A stretch of DNA of 35,082 bases from Fibrobacter sp. UBA1313 (lineage in GTDB: Bacteria; Fibrobacterota; Fibrobacteria; Fibrobacterales; Fibrobacteraceae): positions 1 through 35,082 of the forward strand of contig DBTP01000058.1 in assembly GCA_002307115.1 (NCBI GenBank), written 5' to 3'. Positions within the stretch are counted from its first letter, which is position 1. Each line of letters opens with the position of its first letter. The notes under the pieces were generated by a model. That model ran no database searches and was not told where the DNA came from. It worked only from the letters and a program-made list of their open reading frames with translations. A program made the translations under genes and the position numbers. Of this stretch, positions 22,537 through 31,198 are shown one piece after another.

Positions 22537-24933
22537 GTGAAAAAAAAGATGACTCAGAAGAAGGGCGAGACTTTCGTTAATGCGTTGACGTTGGATCTTT
22601 CTCATCCGGTTCCATTGGTGCCATTACGCGATACGTTGGTGGTTCCAGGTTCTTCTACACGGATTCTGGTTGGCCGAGAAGTTTCGGTGAGAGCATTAGA
22701 TGCGGCTCGTGAAGCGGATGGTTTTGTTCTGCTTTTATTGCAACGGGATTCCAATACGGAAGCTGTGAAGGCAGAAGATTTGAGCCGTGTGGGTGTTTTG
22801 GCGCGGATTCAAACCGTGACCCCGTTACCCAATGGTTATTTGAAAGTTTTGGTAGAGGGTATACTTGCTGTCGACATTTTGGATATTACCCTCTCGACTT
22901 ATTTCTCCGCACTTGTTTCCCCCAGAGACTTCCATTATGGAAATACGGCACAGGATAAAGAGTTAGCAGAGGAAAGTATTCGATTGTTTAGTCGTTATGC
23001 AGAGATTCAGGATGTTCCCCCGGATTTGATTGAAACGTTGCGTACAACAGAAGCGCCGCTTCAAGTATTTATGGGGATGATCCCATTCATGCGTCTTGCA
23101 CCTACAGAAAAACAAGGCCTTTTAGAACAAGATTCGATAGCGACTTTGGGTAATTTGGTCAATTCACTTTTGCAGACGGCCATTGATACTGAACACGTTT
23201 CTCAACGCATTCGTCAAGATGTTCAGCATAAAATGCAACAATCCCAAAAAGAATGGCTTATCAATGAGCAAATTCGGATGTTGCAGGAAGAAATTTCGGG
23301 TGGGGAAACGGGAACGAACGAACTCACTACTTTAGTCAATAAAATTAAAGCCAAACGATTCTCTCCGGTGATTCAAGAAAAACTGGACGAAGAGCTAGAG
23401 CGCATGAAATTCATGCACCCGACAAGCCCTGAGTATGCGGTCGTTCGAAATTATTTGGATTGGTTCATTGCTTTCCCCTATGGGGAATATACGGAAACGT
23501 CTTTGAATCTGAAAAAGGTCAAGGCGGATCTCGATAAGAAACATTTTGGTTTGGAAAAAGTCAAAGACCGCGTCTTGGAATACGTGGCCGTTTTGAAATT
23601 GACGGGATCTGAAAAGCACGCCCCAATTCTATGTCTCGTGGGTCCTCCAGGTGTTGGAAAGACGACCCTTGCCACGTCTATTGCGGAATCTATTGGCCGT
23701 AACTTTGTGCGCATCACCTTGGGTGGTGTCCGTGATGAGGCCGAAATTAGAGGTCATCGTCGTACTTACATTGGTTCTATGCCCGGTCGTTTTATTCAGG
23801 CGTTGCGCCGTGCGAAATGCATGAACCCTGTCGTTCTTTTAGATGAGATTGACAAGATGGCAAGTGATTTCCGTGGGGATCCTGCGAGTGCGATGCTTGA
23901 GGTTTTAGATCCGGAATTGAATCATGATTTTGCGGACCACTTTATGGAAGTGGGTTTGGACTTGTCTCGGGTTCTCTTTATCGCGACTGCCAATGCCGAG
24001 GATGAAATTCCAGCTGCTTTGCATGACCGATTGGAAGTGGTTCGCTTGCCTGGCTATTATGTCCACGAAAAGCAAAGTATTGCGAAACAATATCTGTTAC
24101 CTAAGGTTTGTGAACGTTGCGGGCTTGTGAATGGGAAAGATATTGTTATTGATGACGTTTGTGTTCACAAAATAATTCGTGAATACACTCGTGAAGCGGG
24201 CGTTCGCGAATTGGAACGACTTTTAGAAACGATTGTTCGCAAGCGCGCTAAGGAAGTGGTTCTCGGGAAAAAACTTAAAGCAGAGCTTACCGAAAAAGAT
24301 ATTTCTCATTATTTGGGTGTTCCGCGTTTTTTGGAAAATCGATTGCCGAAACCGGGGCGCCCTGGTTTGGTGACTGGCCTTGCCTGGACCTCTGTGGGTG
24401 GCGAAATACTTTCTTTGGAATGCACATTGTTGAGTGGTCGTGGTCATTTACAACTCACGGGGAAACTCGGTGATGTGATGAAAGAATCGGCCCAGATTGC
24501 TTTGAGCCTTGTGCGTGAACGCTTGCAAAAGTTTGGAATCGATCCTGCCATTGTGCGCAAAACGGACATTCATATTCATGTGCCAGAAGGTGCTGTGCCT
24601 AAAGATGGGCCTTCTGCAGGGATTGGCCTTACGCTCGCTCTGCTTTCTGCATTTACGCGGATTCCGGTGTCCCCAGATATTGCGTTCACGGGTGAAGTGA
24701 GTCTCACGGGCGAACTCCATGCCATTGGTGGCCTCAATGAAAAAGCACTTGCCGCATTAGACGCTGGCGTTAAGACCCTTTTTCTGCCTCAAGAAAATGC
24801 GAAAGACGTTGTTGAACTTCCGAGTCTCGTACAAAAAGGGCTCAAAATACATCTTAAATCACACATTGATGACGTCATTCGGGAGCTTTTTAAGAGTCCT
24901 TCTCTTAAGAAGATCAGTTCCGAAAAAACGTAA
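22537..24933 (+). CDS. lon: ATP-dependent protease Lon
   Basis: Encodes 798 residues, normal for LonA. The N-terminal substrate-binding domain starts with PVPLVPLRDTLVVPGS. The AAA+ module has Walker A GPPGVGKT at 369-376 and Walker B VVLLDEIDKM. The C-terminal protease domain carries the Ser-Lys dyad, S693 in KDGPSAGIGL and K736 in GLNEKALAAL. Lon degrades damaged and regulatory proteins in the cytoplasm. The start is GTG 22537. ATG 22549 is a possible alternative, after a Lys-rich stretch. The gap to clpX is 12 nt and to the next gene 11 nt, so it belongs to the same operon. Confidence 0.97.
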   Translation: MKKKMTQKKGETFVNALTLDLSHPVPLVPLRDTLVVPGSSTRILVGREVSVRALDAAREADGFVLLLLQRDSNTEAVKAEDLSRVGVLARIQTVTPLPNGYLKVLVEGILAVDILDITLSTYFSALVSPRDFHYGNTAQDKELAEESIRLFSRYAEIQDVPPDLIETLRTTEAPLQVFMGMIPFMRLAPTEKQGLLEQDSIATLGNLVNSLLQTAIDTEHVSQRIRQDVQHKMQQSQKEWLINEQIRMLQEEISGGETGTNELTTLVNKIKAKRFSPVIQEKLDEELERMKFMHPTSPEYAVVRNYLDWFIAFPYGEYTETSLNLKKVKADLDKKHFGLEKVKDRVLEYVAVLKLTGSEKHAPILCLVGPPGVGKTTLATSIAESIGRNFVRITLGGVRDEAEIRGHRRTYIGSMPGRFIQALRRAKCMNPVVLLDEIDKMASDFRGDPASAMLEVLDPELNHDFADHFMEVGLDLSRVLFIATANAEDEIPAALHDRLEVVRLPGYYVHEKQSIAKQYLLPKVCERCGLVNGKDIVIDDVCVHKIIREYTREAGVRELERLLETIVRKRAKEVVLGKKLKAELTEKDISHYLGVPRFLENRLPKPGRPGLVTGLAWTSVGGEILSLECTLLSGRGHLQLTGKLGDVMKESAQIALSLVRERLQKFGIDPAIVRKTDIHIHVPEGAVPKDGPSAGIGLTLALLSAFTRIPVSPDIAFTGEVSLTGELHAIGGLNEKALAALDAGVKTLFLPQENAKDVVELPSLVQKGLKIHLKSHIDDVIRELFKSPSLKKISSEKT

Positions 24934-24944
24934 GGAACTTTTAT

Positions 24945-25658
24945 ATGCCTGAACTTTCCTTGGAAGCATTGGAAAAAAGGCGTGAAGCTCTGGAAACGAG
25001 AATTATACTCGCTTGCAAGGCGTGCCAGCGACCGCGCGAAAGTGTAACGCTTATTTGGGTAAGCAAATTTCACCCCATAACATCGGTGGAAAATGCGATT
25101 CAGCTCGGGGCAAAAGAATTCGGTGAAAACCGAGTCCAGGAAGCTATTGAAAAATTTTCCACTCCACGCGCTGGTATTCATTGTCACATTATCGGTCCCA
25201 TACAAGCCAATAAGCTTCGCAAAGCCGCGTCAGTTGCTGATTCCATTCATTCTATAGCGTCTCTGGATGCGATTCATAAGTTGGAATCGATCTGTGCGGA
25301 AACAGGAAAGATTTTGGATATTCTGATTCAGGTCAACACCTCTGAAGAAGACACCAAAAGTGGGATCACCATGTCAGAAACGGAGTCATTTTTGTTGAGT
25401 TTACCCGAAGCTCCTCATTTGCGCTATCGTGGACTGATGACTATTGGTAAAAATACGGGTAGGGCCGAAGACTCTCGAGCGGGGTTCTGTTTTCTCCGTG
25501 AGATGCGAGACAAGATGCATGCCTCTGGTGGACTTTTTGAAAATTTTTCGGAGCTCTCCATGGGGATGACGGAAGATTTGGAAGTAGCGATTGAAGAGGG
25601 GGCGACCCTAATTCGAGTAGGGACTGCATTATTTGGTGAGCGAGCTAGGCTGATCTAG
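24945..25658 (+). CDS. YggS-family PLP-binding protein (PLP homeostasis)
   Basis: Encodes 237 residues of the YggS/PROSC/YlmE family, single-domain TIM-barrel proteins that bind pyridoxal phosphate without known enzyme activity and affect vitamin B6 balance. The PLP lysine is K41 in LIWVSKFHP. Other signatures are KEFGENRVQEA, HIIGPIQANKLR, IQVNTSEEDTKSG, and the phosphate-binding end LSMGMTEDLEVAIEEGATLIRVGTALFG. It follows lon by 11 nt and is the last gene of the tig-lon run before the purA leader. Confidence 0.93.
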   Translation: MPELSLEALEKRREALETRIILACKACQRPRESVTLIWVSKFHPITSVENAIQLGAKEFGENRVQEAIEKFSTPRAGIHCHIIGPIQANKLRKAASVADSIHSIASLDAIHKLESICAETGKILDILIQVNTSEEDTKSGITMSETESFLLSLPEAPHLRYRGLMTIGKNTGRAEDSRAGFCFLREMRDKMHASGGLFENFSELSMGMTEDLEVAIEEGATLIRVGTALFGERARLI

Positions 25659-25664
25659 GCAAAG

Positions 25665-25752
25665 AGGCTCCTCTCTCTCTAATATTTATTGTATCTTTTA
25701 CAGGGAATAATTGTATTCCCAAGGAGGAGCCTTGCTTCTCCTTTTGGTTTTT
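25665..25752 (+). promoter_or_regulatory. Structured leader upstream of purA (possible attenuator or terminator)
   Basis: Three inverted repeats overlap here. First, AGGCTCCTC (25665-25673) pairs perfectly with GAGGAGCCT (25724-25732). Second, GGGAATA (25703-25709) pairs with TATTCCC (25714-25720) around ATTG. Third, AAGGAG (25721-25726) pairs with CTCCTT (25738-25743) and is followed by TTGGTTTTT, like a terminator. The first and third share bases and exclude each other. A T-rich promoter-like string, TTTATTGTATCTTTTA (25685-25700), is in the middle; transcripts from it would begin near the second hairpin. It could be simply the terminator of the lon operon or a regulatory leader for purA. 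Sequence alone cannot decide. Confidence 0.5.
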
Positions 25753-25768
25753 ACTAATCGAAGGAATT

Positions 25769-27052
25769 ATGCCAAATCGAGTTGTTATTGGATCGCAATG
25801 GGGCGACGAAGGCAAAGCCAAGGTCGTGGACTTTCTCACTCTAGACGCAGACGTTATTGTTCGTTTTCAGGGTGGCGCCAATGCGGGTCACACGGTGAAA
25901 GTTGAAAACAAGGAATTTGTATTCCATTTGATCCCTTCTGGAATTATGCATGAAGACAAACTCTGCGTTATTGGAAACGGAGTGGTTTTAGACCCAGTGC
26001 AGACGTTACGCGAAATTGAGGATCTTCATACCAAGGGAATTTACCCGGAAGGCCGTTTAATTATTGCAAATAATGCGCATGTAGTACTTCCGTATCATTC
26101 TACCCTTGATAAGCTTAAAGAACTCAAGGCTGGAAAGGCTGCCATTGGAACTACTGGCCGAGGCATTGGCCCTTGCTATAGTGATAAAGTCAATCGTATT
26201 GGCGTTCGCGTGGGGGATCTTCTCGATGAGAAGGAACTTCGCCCACGTGTCGAAGTGATGGCCGCTGTTCACAATGAAGAATTTACGTCTCTTTACGATG
26301 CGGAACCTATTGACCCTGAAGTGGTCATCAAAGAGTATCTTGACCTCGGACAGAAAATAGCTCCGTATGTGAAGGATGTTTGCGAGTTCCTCTATGGGCA
26401 GTTGAAGTCTGGGAAACACCTTATTTTTGAAGGGGCGCAAGGGACTATCCTTGATGTGGATCAAGGGACGTACCCGTTTGTGACCTCCAGCAATACCGTT
26501 GCTGGTTACGCAAGTTGCGGCGCGGGTGTGGGGCCTACTGCCATAGACCAAGTGGTGGGTGTTGTTAAAGCTTATACGACTCGTGTTGGCAATGGTCCTT
26601 TCCCAACGGAGTTATTGGATGATGTTGGTGACAAATTGCGCAAAATCGGTAACGAATATGGGGCTACTACGGGTCGTAATCGCCGTTGCGGATGGTTTGA
26701 TGCTCCGGTGGTTCGGAAGGCTACCATTGTGAATGGACTTACCCATTTGGCTATTACAAAGCTCGATGTTCTCGATACATTTAAGGAAATTCAGATTTGT
26801 ACTCATTATGTTTGTGATGGGGAAAAATTGAATTTGATTCCGAATCAGCTTTCGAAAGTCGGTCGTTGCACTCCAGTGTACGAAACTCTTCCGGGTTGGA
26901 ATTCGGATACTACCAGTTGTAAGTCCTGGGAAGAACTTCCTTCGAATGCGAAGAAGTACTTACAAAGACTTTCGGAATTAGTGGATGTGAAAATTGGCAT
27001 GATTTCAATCGGTGCCCGTCGCGATCAGAGCATAATTATCGATATGGAGTGA
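25769..27052 (+). CDS. purA: Adenylosuccinate synthetase
   Basis: Encodes 427 residues, the normal PurA length. The enzyme uses GTP to join aspartate to IMP, the first committed step to AMP. Landmarks are VVIGSQWGDEGKAKVVD at the N-terminal phosphate loop, the catalytic region GGANAGHTV, IGTTGRGIGPCYSDK, EGAQGTILDVDQGTYPFVTSSNT and the C-terminal GARRDQSI. The loop reads GDEGKAK rather than the usual GDEGKGK, an alanine at residue 17; catalytic D13 and H41 are kept. ATG 25769 has an AAGG SD at 25761-25764. A structured leader precedes it. The Crp-like regulator follows after 7 nt. Confidence 0.96.
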   Translation: MPNRVVIGSQWGDEGKAKVVDFLTLDADVIVRFQGGANAGHTVKVENKEFVFHLIPSGIMHEDKLCVIGNGVVLDPVQTLREIEDLHTKGIYPEGRLIIANNAHVVLPYHSTLDKLKELKAGKAAIGTTGRGIGPCYSDKVNRIGVRVGDLLDEKELRPRVEVMAAVHNEEFTSLYDAEPIDPEVVIKEYLDLGQKIAPYVKDVCEFLYGQLKSGKHLIFEGAQGTILDVDQGTYPFVTSSNTVAGYASCGAGVGPTAIDQVVGVVKAYTTRVGNGPFPTELLDDVGDKLRKIGNEYGATTGRNRRCGWFDAPVVRKATIVNGLTHLAITKLDVLDTFKEIQICTHYVCDGEKLNLIPNQLSKVGRCTPVYETLPGWNSDTTSCKSWEELPSNAKKYLQRLSELVDVKIGMISIGARRDQSIIIDME

Positions 27053-27059
27053 GGCAAGT

Positions 27060-27773
27060 ATGGTAGATAAGGCCATTGTAGAATTGTTGAAAGGTGTGGA
27101 TCTTTTCTCAGAATTGAAAGAAGAACAACTAGAACAGTTGGCTACCTTGGTCATTGCCAATGACTTTGCCCGCGATGAAACGATTATCCTTGAAAAAGAT
27201 GAGTCTACGCAGGCTTTGTTCTTGATTGCCTCTGGCGAAGTGAAGGTCTTTATGACCGGCATTGACGGGCGAGAGACCATTCTTGCTTTGTTGGAACGCG
27301 GCGATTTTTTCGGAGAAATGTCTTTGATCGATGGGGAGCCTCGCTCTGCCACTGTTAAAGCTGTGACCTCCGCGAAGTTGCTGATTATTCGCAGAGAACA
27401 TTTTCTGGATTTGCTCAAATCGACGCCAGAGCTTTGCATGGGACTTTTAGTGGAAATGTCGAAACGTCTTCGTAAGTCGAATCGTCAGATAGGGTCCCTT
27501 TCCACCATGTCTGTTTATGGCCGTGTTGCGGGCACTTTACTGAGTTTGGTGGAAGAACGTGGAGTTCGTATTCACGGAACCGACGGACGTATGGTGACTG
27601 TGATTCGGAATCGGCCCACGCAACAACAGCTTGCGGAAATGTCCGGGACTACTCGGGAAACCGTGAGTCGAGTTTTTTCTTCACTGGTTAAGAAACATTC
27701 AATTTCTGTGATGGGTAAGGACCTCGTTATTCTCGAGGAAAGCTTACTTCGGGATCAGGATTTGAAGGAGTAG
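27060..27773 (+). CDS. Crp/Fnr-family transcriptional regulator
   Basis: Encodes 237 residues. The N-terminal cyclic-nucleotide-binding fold is clear, with the phosphate-binding cassette FFGEMSLIDGEPRSATV (G85, E86, R95, S96), which has the residues used by cAMP-binding members. No cysteine cluster for an Fe-S centre is present, so it is closer to CRP than to FNR. The C-terminal winged helix has RPTQQQLAEMSGTTRETVSRVFSSL (about 185-210). It sits 7 nt after purA and one base before the PASTA gene, so it is probably co-transcribed with both. The effector and targets are unknown. Confidence 0.9.
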   Translation: MVDKAIVELLKGVDLFSELKEEQLEQLATLVIANDFARDETIILEKDESTQALFLIASGEVKVFMTGIDGRETILALLERGDFFGEMSLIDGEPRSATVKAVTSAKLLIIRREHFLDLLKSTPELCMGLLVEMSKRLRKSNRQIGSLSTMSVYGRVAGTLLSLVEERGVRIHGTDGRMVTVIRNRPTQQQLAEMSGTTRETVSRVFSSLVKKHSISVMGKDLVILEESLLRDQDLKE

Positions 27774-27774
27774 T

Positions 27775-28533
27775 ATGCCTTTTAAAGAGTTCATATTGAA
27801 CCAACTTCGGAATAAACCCATCTATTATGCGCTTTTGTTGTTTGTGGGTGGTTTATTGATTCTTGCTATTTTCCTTGATTTTTTGATTATGCCATTGATC
27901 GCGGGCTCTTTTGCAAGTCGTGCAGAGGTCCCTGTTGTCGAAGGACTTTCAGCTGCAGAAGCAGAAAAAAAATTGGATGAAGCGGGCTTCCGTTTTCAGT
28001 GGACTACAGAAGGACGTTATAGTGCAACAATCCCTGCTGGGAAGGTTGTAATACAAATTCCTGTGGCTGGTCGTGAGGCAAAATTAGGACGTACGGTTTT
28101 GTTGACCCTTTCGCAAGGTCTTCGTGAAATTGTTGTCCCGGATCTTCGAGGCAAAAGTTTGCATCAGGCGGAAATTTCTTTGATGCGTGCGGGTTTAATA
28201 CAAGGCAAATTAATTCAGGGGGCTCACGGGAGTATTCCTCGTGGCGTGGTGATTCGTACGGAGCCTGCGGCTGGTAAGTCGGTGCGCATCGGAGATTCTG
28301 TACGCGTTGTGGTTTCTTCTGGGGCGAGTGGTGGCAAAGTAATGCTTCCTTCATTTACCAAGCAATCTGTGGAAGATGCCATTCAAAAATTGGAATCTTT
28401 GGGATTCGTCGTAGGGGATGTACGTCGAGAGGCTATTTCTGAGGGTATCCCGGGTACCGTGGCAACGCAATCTCCCGAGGCGGGTGAGTATTTGCCTTCG
28501 GGTTCAAAAATAGACTTGGTTGTCGTCGATTGA
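27775..28533 (+). CDS. Membrane-anchored protein with three PASTA domains
   Basis: Encodes 252 residues. A short cytoplasmic start with KNPIYY-like NKPIYYALL leads into one transmembrane helix (about 16-42). Three PASTA domains follow outside the membrane (about 49-114, 115-183, 184-252), each with the typical pattern of a proline-valine start, a helix (SAAEAEKKLDEAGF, SLHQAEISLMRAGL, SVEDAIQKLESLGF) and a P-x-x-G turn (PVAGREAKLG, PAAGKSVRIG, PEAGEYLPSG). PASTA domains in other proteins bind peptidoglycan fragments or beta-lactams. There is no kinase or transpeptidase domain. It begins immediately after the regulator gene and its TGA overlaps the SD of the next gene, so an envelope role is inferred from domain and context. 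Confidence 0.88.
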   Translation: MPFKEFILNQLRNKPIYYALLLFVGGLLILAIFLDFLIMPLIAGSFASRAEVPVVEGLSAAEAEKKLDEAGFRFQWTTEGRYSATIPAGKVVIQIPVAGREAKLGRTVLLTLSQGLREIVVPDLRGKSLHQAEISLMRAGLIQGKLIQGAHGSIPRGVVIRTEPAAGKSVRIGDSVRVVVSSGASGGKVMLPSFTKQSVEDAIQKLESLGFVVGDVRREAISEGIPGTVATQSPEAGEYLPSGSKIDLVVVD

Positions 28534-28541
28534 GGCTCTAT

Positions 28542-30458
28542 ATGCAATTACGAGTCTCTCTGTTAGCGTACTTTCTTTGCTGTGCTTTGTTCTTTGCGGC
28601 ATGTAGCGGAAATAGTAATACCAAAGGAACTTTGGTCGATGGGCAACAATCTTCGCCTCCTTATCAGGATGGACTGGATTCGGTTCGCTTAGCGAATTTG
28701 GAAGTGGCGCACGAATCTTTTTTACGGGCCTTGCAGTTAGAAGCTCAAGGGGAATCGTCCCTTGCAGAACTATTCATGAGACATGCATGGGAAGCGGATC
28801 GGAATAATCGGTTTCTCGCTTTTTCTCTTGTTGAATTCATGGAGGCTCGTGGAGCCTCTGCGGAGGCTTTGAAATTAGCGGACACCGCAAAGACTTTGCA
28901 AGGGAATCAAACAAGCTCTCAATATGCATTACTCGCTCGACTTTATAGTCAAGATATGAATTTGGATTCTTCGAAGTTCTACTACAAGAAATCAGTAGAA
29001 GCGAGTGACCAGAATTTGCGTGCCGCTTATGAATACGCTCTTCTCTTGGAAGTCATTCGCGATTATGATGAATTGATGCGTATTTATGGGATTATGCTTC
29101 CTCAAATTAATTACCCGAGATCTATGGTGGACCGGCAACTTTTGCTTTTGGAGAAAGCGGGAAAAGATTCTATGGCGATTGATCTATTGACTTCGGCATA
29201 CGATGCGATTCAAGATCCACAGTATCGGGTGTCGCGTACGAAATTGCTTATTAAGCAGGGTCGCTATGAAGAGTCTTTAAGCAGCGTTCACGAAATGTTT
29301 GTCGCGAATCCGAAAGATTCCATGGCTCTTAAATTTCAAACGGCTGCTTTAGTACAAATGAAAAAGATTCCTGAGGCATTGGATAGTCTGAAATCTTTTT
29401 ATCGTCGGGCGCCAAAACCCACTTTTGTTCTACATGATATTGCTTTGATGGAAAGTGACTTATTGAAAAAAGACAGTGCTAAAGTACATTGGAATATGCT
29501 GAAGGACGATGCTGAATATGGGGCTGTTGCGAATTATTGGTTGAGCGTTTATGCAGTAGAAGATGGTGATTCACTCACTTCAGTCAAAACAATGGAAAAA
29601 GCGTATGCTCTCGCTCCAGATGAATATGGCCCGGCTCTTGTTTGGCGCTATGGATTGACAGGCCGCTACGCAAAGGCTTATCCCATTTTAGATTCTTTGC
29701 TGAATGTTCGCTCGCGTGTGGACTCTATTGCAAAATTGACTTTGCAAAAAAATAATGCGGACTTTGATGAAATTAAAAAAATTCAACGGATCGCTCTGAG
29801 ACAACATGCAGATTTTCAATCCCTTTACGGAAATATTTTGTTGTTTAACGCAGAAGCTTTGGGCCTCAAAAATTACGATTCTTTGCGCGCCGATTCTGTT
29901 CAGAGGATTCGACTCAAAGCGAATGAACATTTCAGGATTGCATTGGATATGGGTGTTCAAGATCCCGAAATGCTTTTTAGCATGGGGGCGAATTTACTCG
30001 CCTTGAATAAAGTGGATGAGGCGATTGCAATCTTTAAACAACTATTTCAAAAGAAGCCTCATCAAGCGATGGCTCTCAATCATTTAGGTTATTCTTTGGT
30101 GGATCTTAACCGCAATGAAAAAGAAGTAAAATGGGCGGCCTCTTTAATTGATTCTGCTTTGGCGATTGAACCCAGTAATGTGGCTTTCCTGGACTCAAAA
30201 GGGTGGGCCTTGTACCGTTTGGGTGATTATGAAAAAGCGCTCCAAGTGATGGAAATTGTGGAGACGCACGCTGTCGAAATTGAGGGCATGACAACCAAAG
30301 ATCCTACTCTGTATGAACATTTGGCGGCTATTTGCGATGCTTTGAATTTGAACGATCGGGCTCTTGGATATTACAAGAAAATATTGGTTATTGTTCCAAA
30401 CCATTCTCAAGCGAAAGCGCATATTAAAGCGTTGACGTCTTCTGCCCCGGTCCATTAA
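28542..30458 (+). CDS. TPR-repeat lipoprotein
   Basis: Encodes 638 residues from ATG 28542, chosen because GAGG (28532-28535) is 6 nt upstream; a TTG at 28530 is in the overlap with the previous gene. A lipoprotein signal peptide ends in LFFAAC with C21 as the lipidated residue. The rest is helical, with tetratricopeptide-type repeats; the clearest are near the C-terminus (MALNHLGYSLVDLN, AFLDSKGWALYRLGDYEKALQ, LYEHLAAICDALNLNDRALGYYKKIL). The layout resembles FCB-group TPR lipoproteins that precede a LolB-like or DUF4292-type gene. Probable role: outer-membrane-associated scaffold. The exact function is not known. Confidence 0.85.
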   Translation: MQLRVSLLAYFLCCALFFAACSGNSNTKGTLVDGQQSSPPYQDGLDSVRLANLEVAHESFLRALQLEAQGESSLAELFMRHAWEADRNNRFLAFSLVEFMEARGASAEALKLADTAKTLQGNQTSSQYALLARLYSQDMNLDSSKFYYKKSVEASDQNLRAAYEYALLLEVIRDYDELMRIYGIMLPQINYPRSMVDRQLLLLEKAGKDSMAIDLLTSAYDAIQDPQYRVSRTKLLIKQGRYEESLSSVHEMFVANPKDSMALKFQTAALVQMKKIPEALDSLKSFYRRAPKPTFVLHDIALMESDLLKKDSAKVHWNMLKDDAEYGAVANYWLSVYAVEDGDSLTSVKTMEKAYALAPDEYGPALVWRYGLTGRYAKAYPILDSLLNVRSRVDSIAKLTLQKNNADFDEIKKIQRIALRQHADFQSLYGNILLFNAEALGLKNYDSLRADSVQRIRLKANEHFRIALDMGVQDPEMLFSMGANLLALNKVDEAIAIFKQLFQKKPHQAMALNHLGYSLVDLNRNEKEVKWAASLIDSALAIEPSNVAFLDSKGWALYRLGDYEKALQVMEIVETHAVEIEGMTTKDPTLYEHLAAICDALNLNDRALGYYKKILVIVPNHSQAKAHIKALTSSAPVH

Positions 30459-31198
30459 TGAATGTCAAGTTGGCAATCTTCGTTGAGCTTTGCCTGGCCT
30501 TGATTTGTGTGGGGTGTTTCAGTGGACACCCCCAAGTGATCAATGAAAATATTTCTGAAGTACAAGCAACGCCTCCGGATAGTTTAAAAGCGAAAATGGA
30601 TTTGGAATTGTATGATGCAAAAGGGGTTCTCCACGAATTGTCGGGCGTATTGTTTGCCGTCCCTGAGAAACGTTATCGTTTGGAACTGACGGGCCCCATC
30701 GGCATAGGAGTTGCTTCGCTTTTGTGGCTGCCGGAGAAGTGGAATTTTATTTTCCCCACAGAAAAAAAATACATTGAGGGAAACGGTTATTGGGTCGGTG
30801 ATTTGCAGAATAGAGCATTTCCTGTGGTGGATATTCACCAAGTGGCAGGCTTTTTCTGGGGTAGTTTATTGCCTCAGAAGGCAACGATGGAGAGCGAAGA
30901 GGATTCTTCAGATTGGGTGTTAATTCATGGAAAAGACGCCACTCAGGGGGCCTTTACTGCGGCAAAAGAAAAGAGCACGGGTCGCATCATTTGGGTGGAA
31001 CGTGGAAATTCAGAACGAGTTACCTTTCAAGCGTTTATGAGTTATGACGGCCGGATATTACCTTCAGAGATTGCTTTTTTTCGTGGTAAGACATGCTATT
31101 TGAAACTCCATGTGAAAAGTGTTAAGACAAAGGTCTCATGGGGTGAGGACGTATGGCACCTAGAAGTCCCAGAAAACTATCATCCGCTTGAGGAATAG
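30458..31198 (+). CDS. LolB-like outer-membrane lipoprotein
   Basis: Encodes 246 residues. The N-terminus is a lipoprotein signal with a cysteine at residue 20 (LICVGC). The mature part is mostly beta-strand, with a pattern recalling LolB/LppX-like beta-barrel folds: MDLELYDAKGVLHELSGVLFAVPEKRYRLELTGPIGIGVASLLW, a typical run in LolB- and DUF4292-like proteins. LolB inserts lipoproteins into the outer membrane in Proteobacteria; whether this protein does so is inference. It overlaps the TPR lipoprotein stop by one base (TAATG), so the two form a translationally coupled pair. An alternative is a generic DUF4292-family protein. Confidence 0.65.
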   Translation: MNVKLAIFVELCLALICVGCFSGHPQVINENISEVQATPPDSLKAKMDLELYDAKGVLHELSGVLFAVPEKRYRLELTGPIGIGVASLLWLPEKWNFIFPTEKKYIEGNGYWVGDLQNRAFPVVDIHQVAGFFWGSLLPQKATMESEEDSSDWVLIHGKDATQGAFTAAKEKSTGRIIWVERGNSERVTFQAFMSYDGRILPSEIAFFRGKTCYLKLHVKSVKTKVSWGEDVWHLEVPENYHPLEE

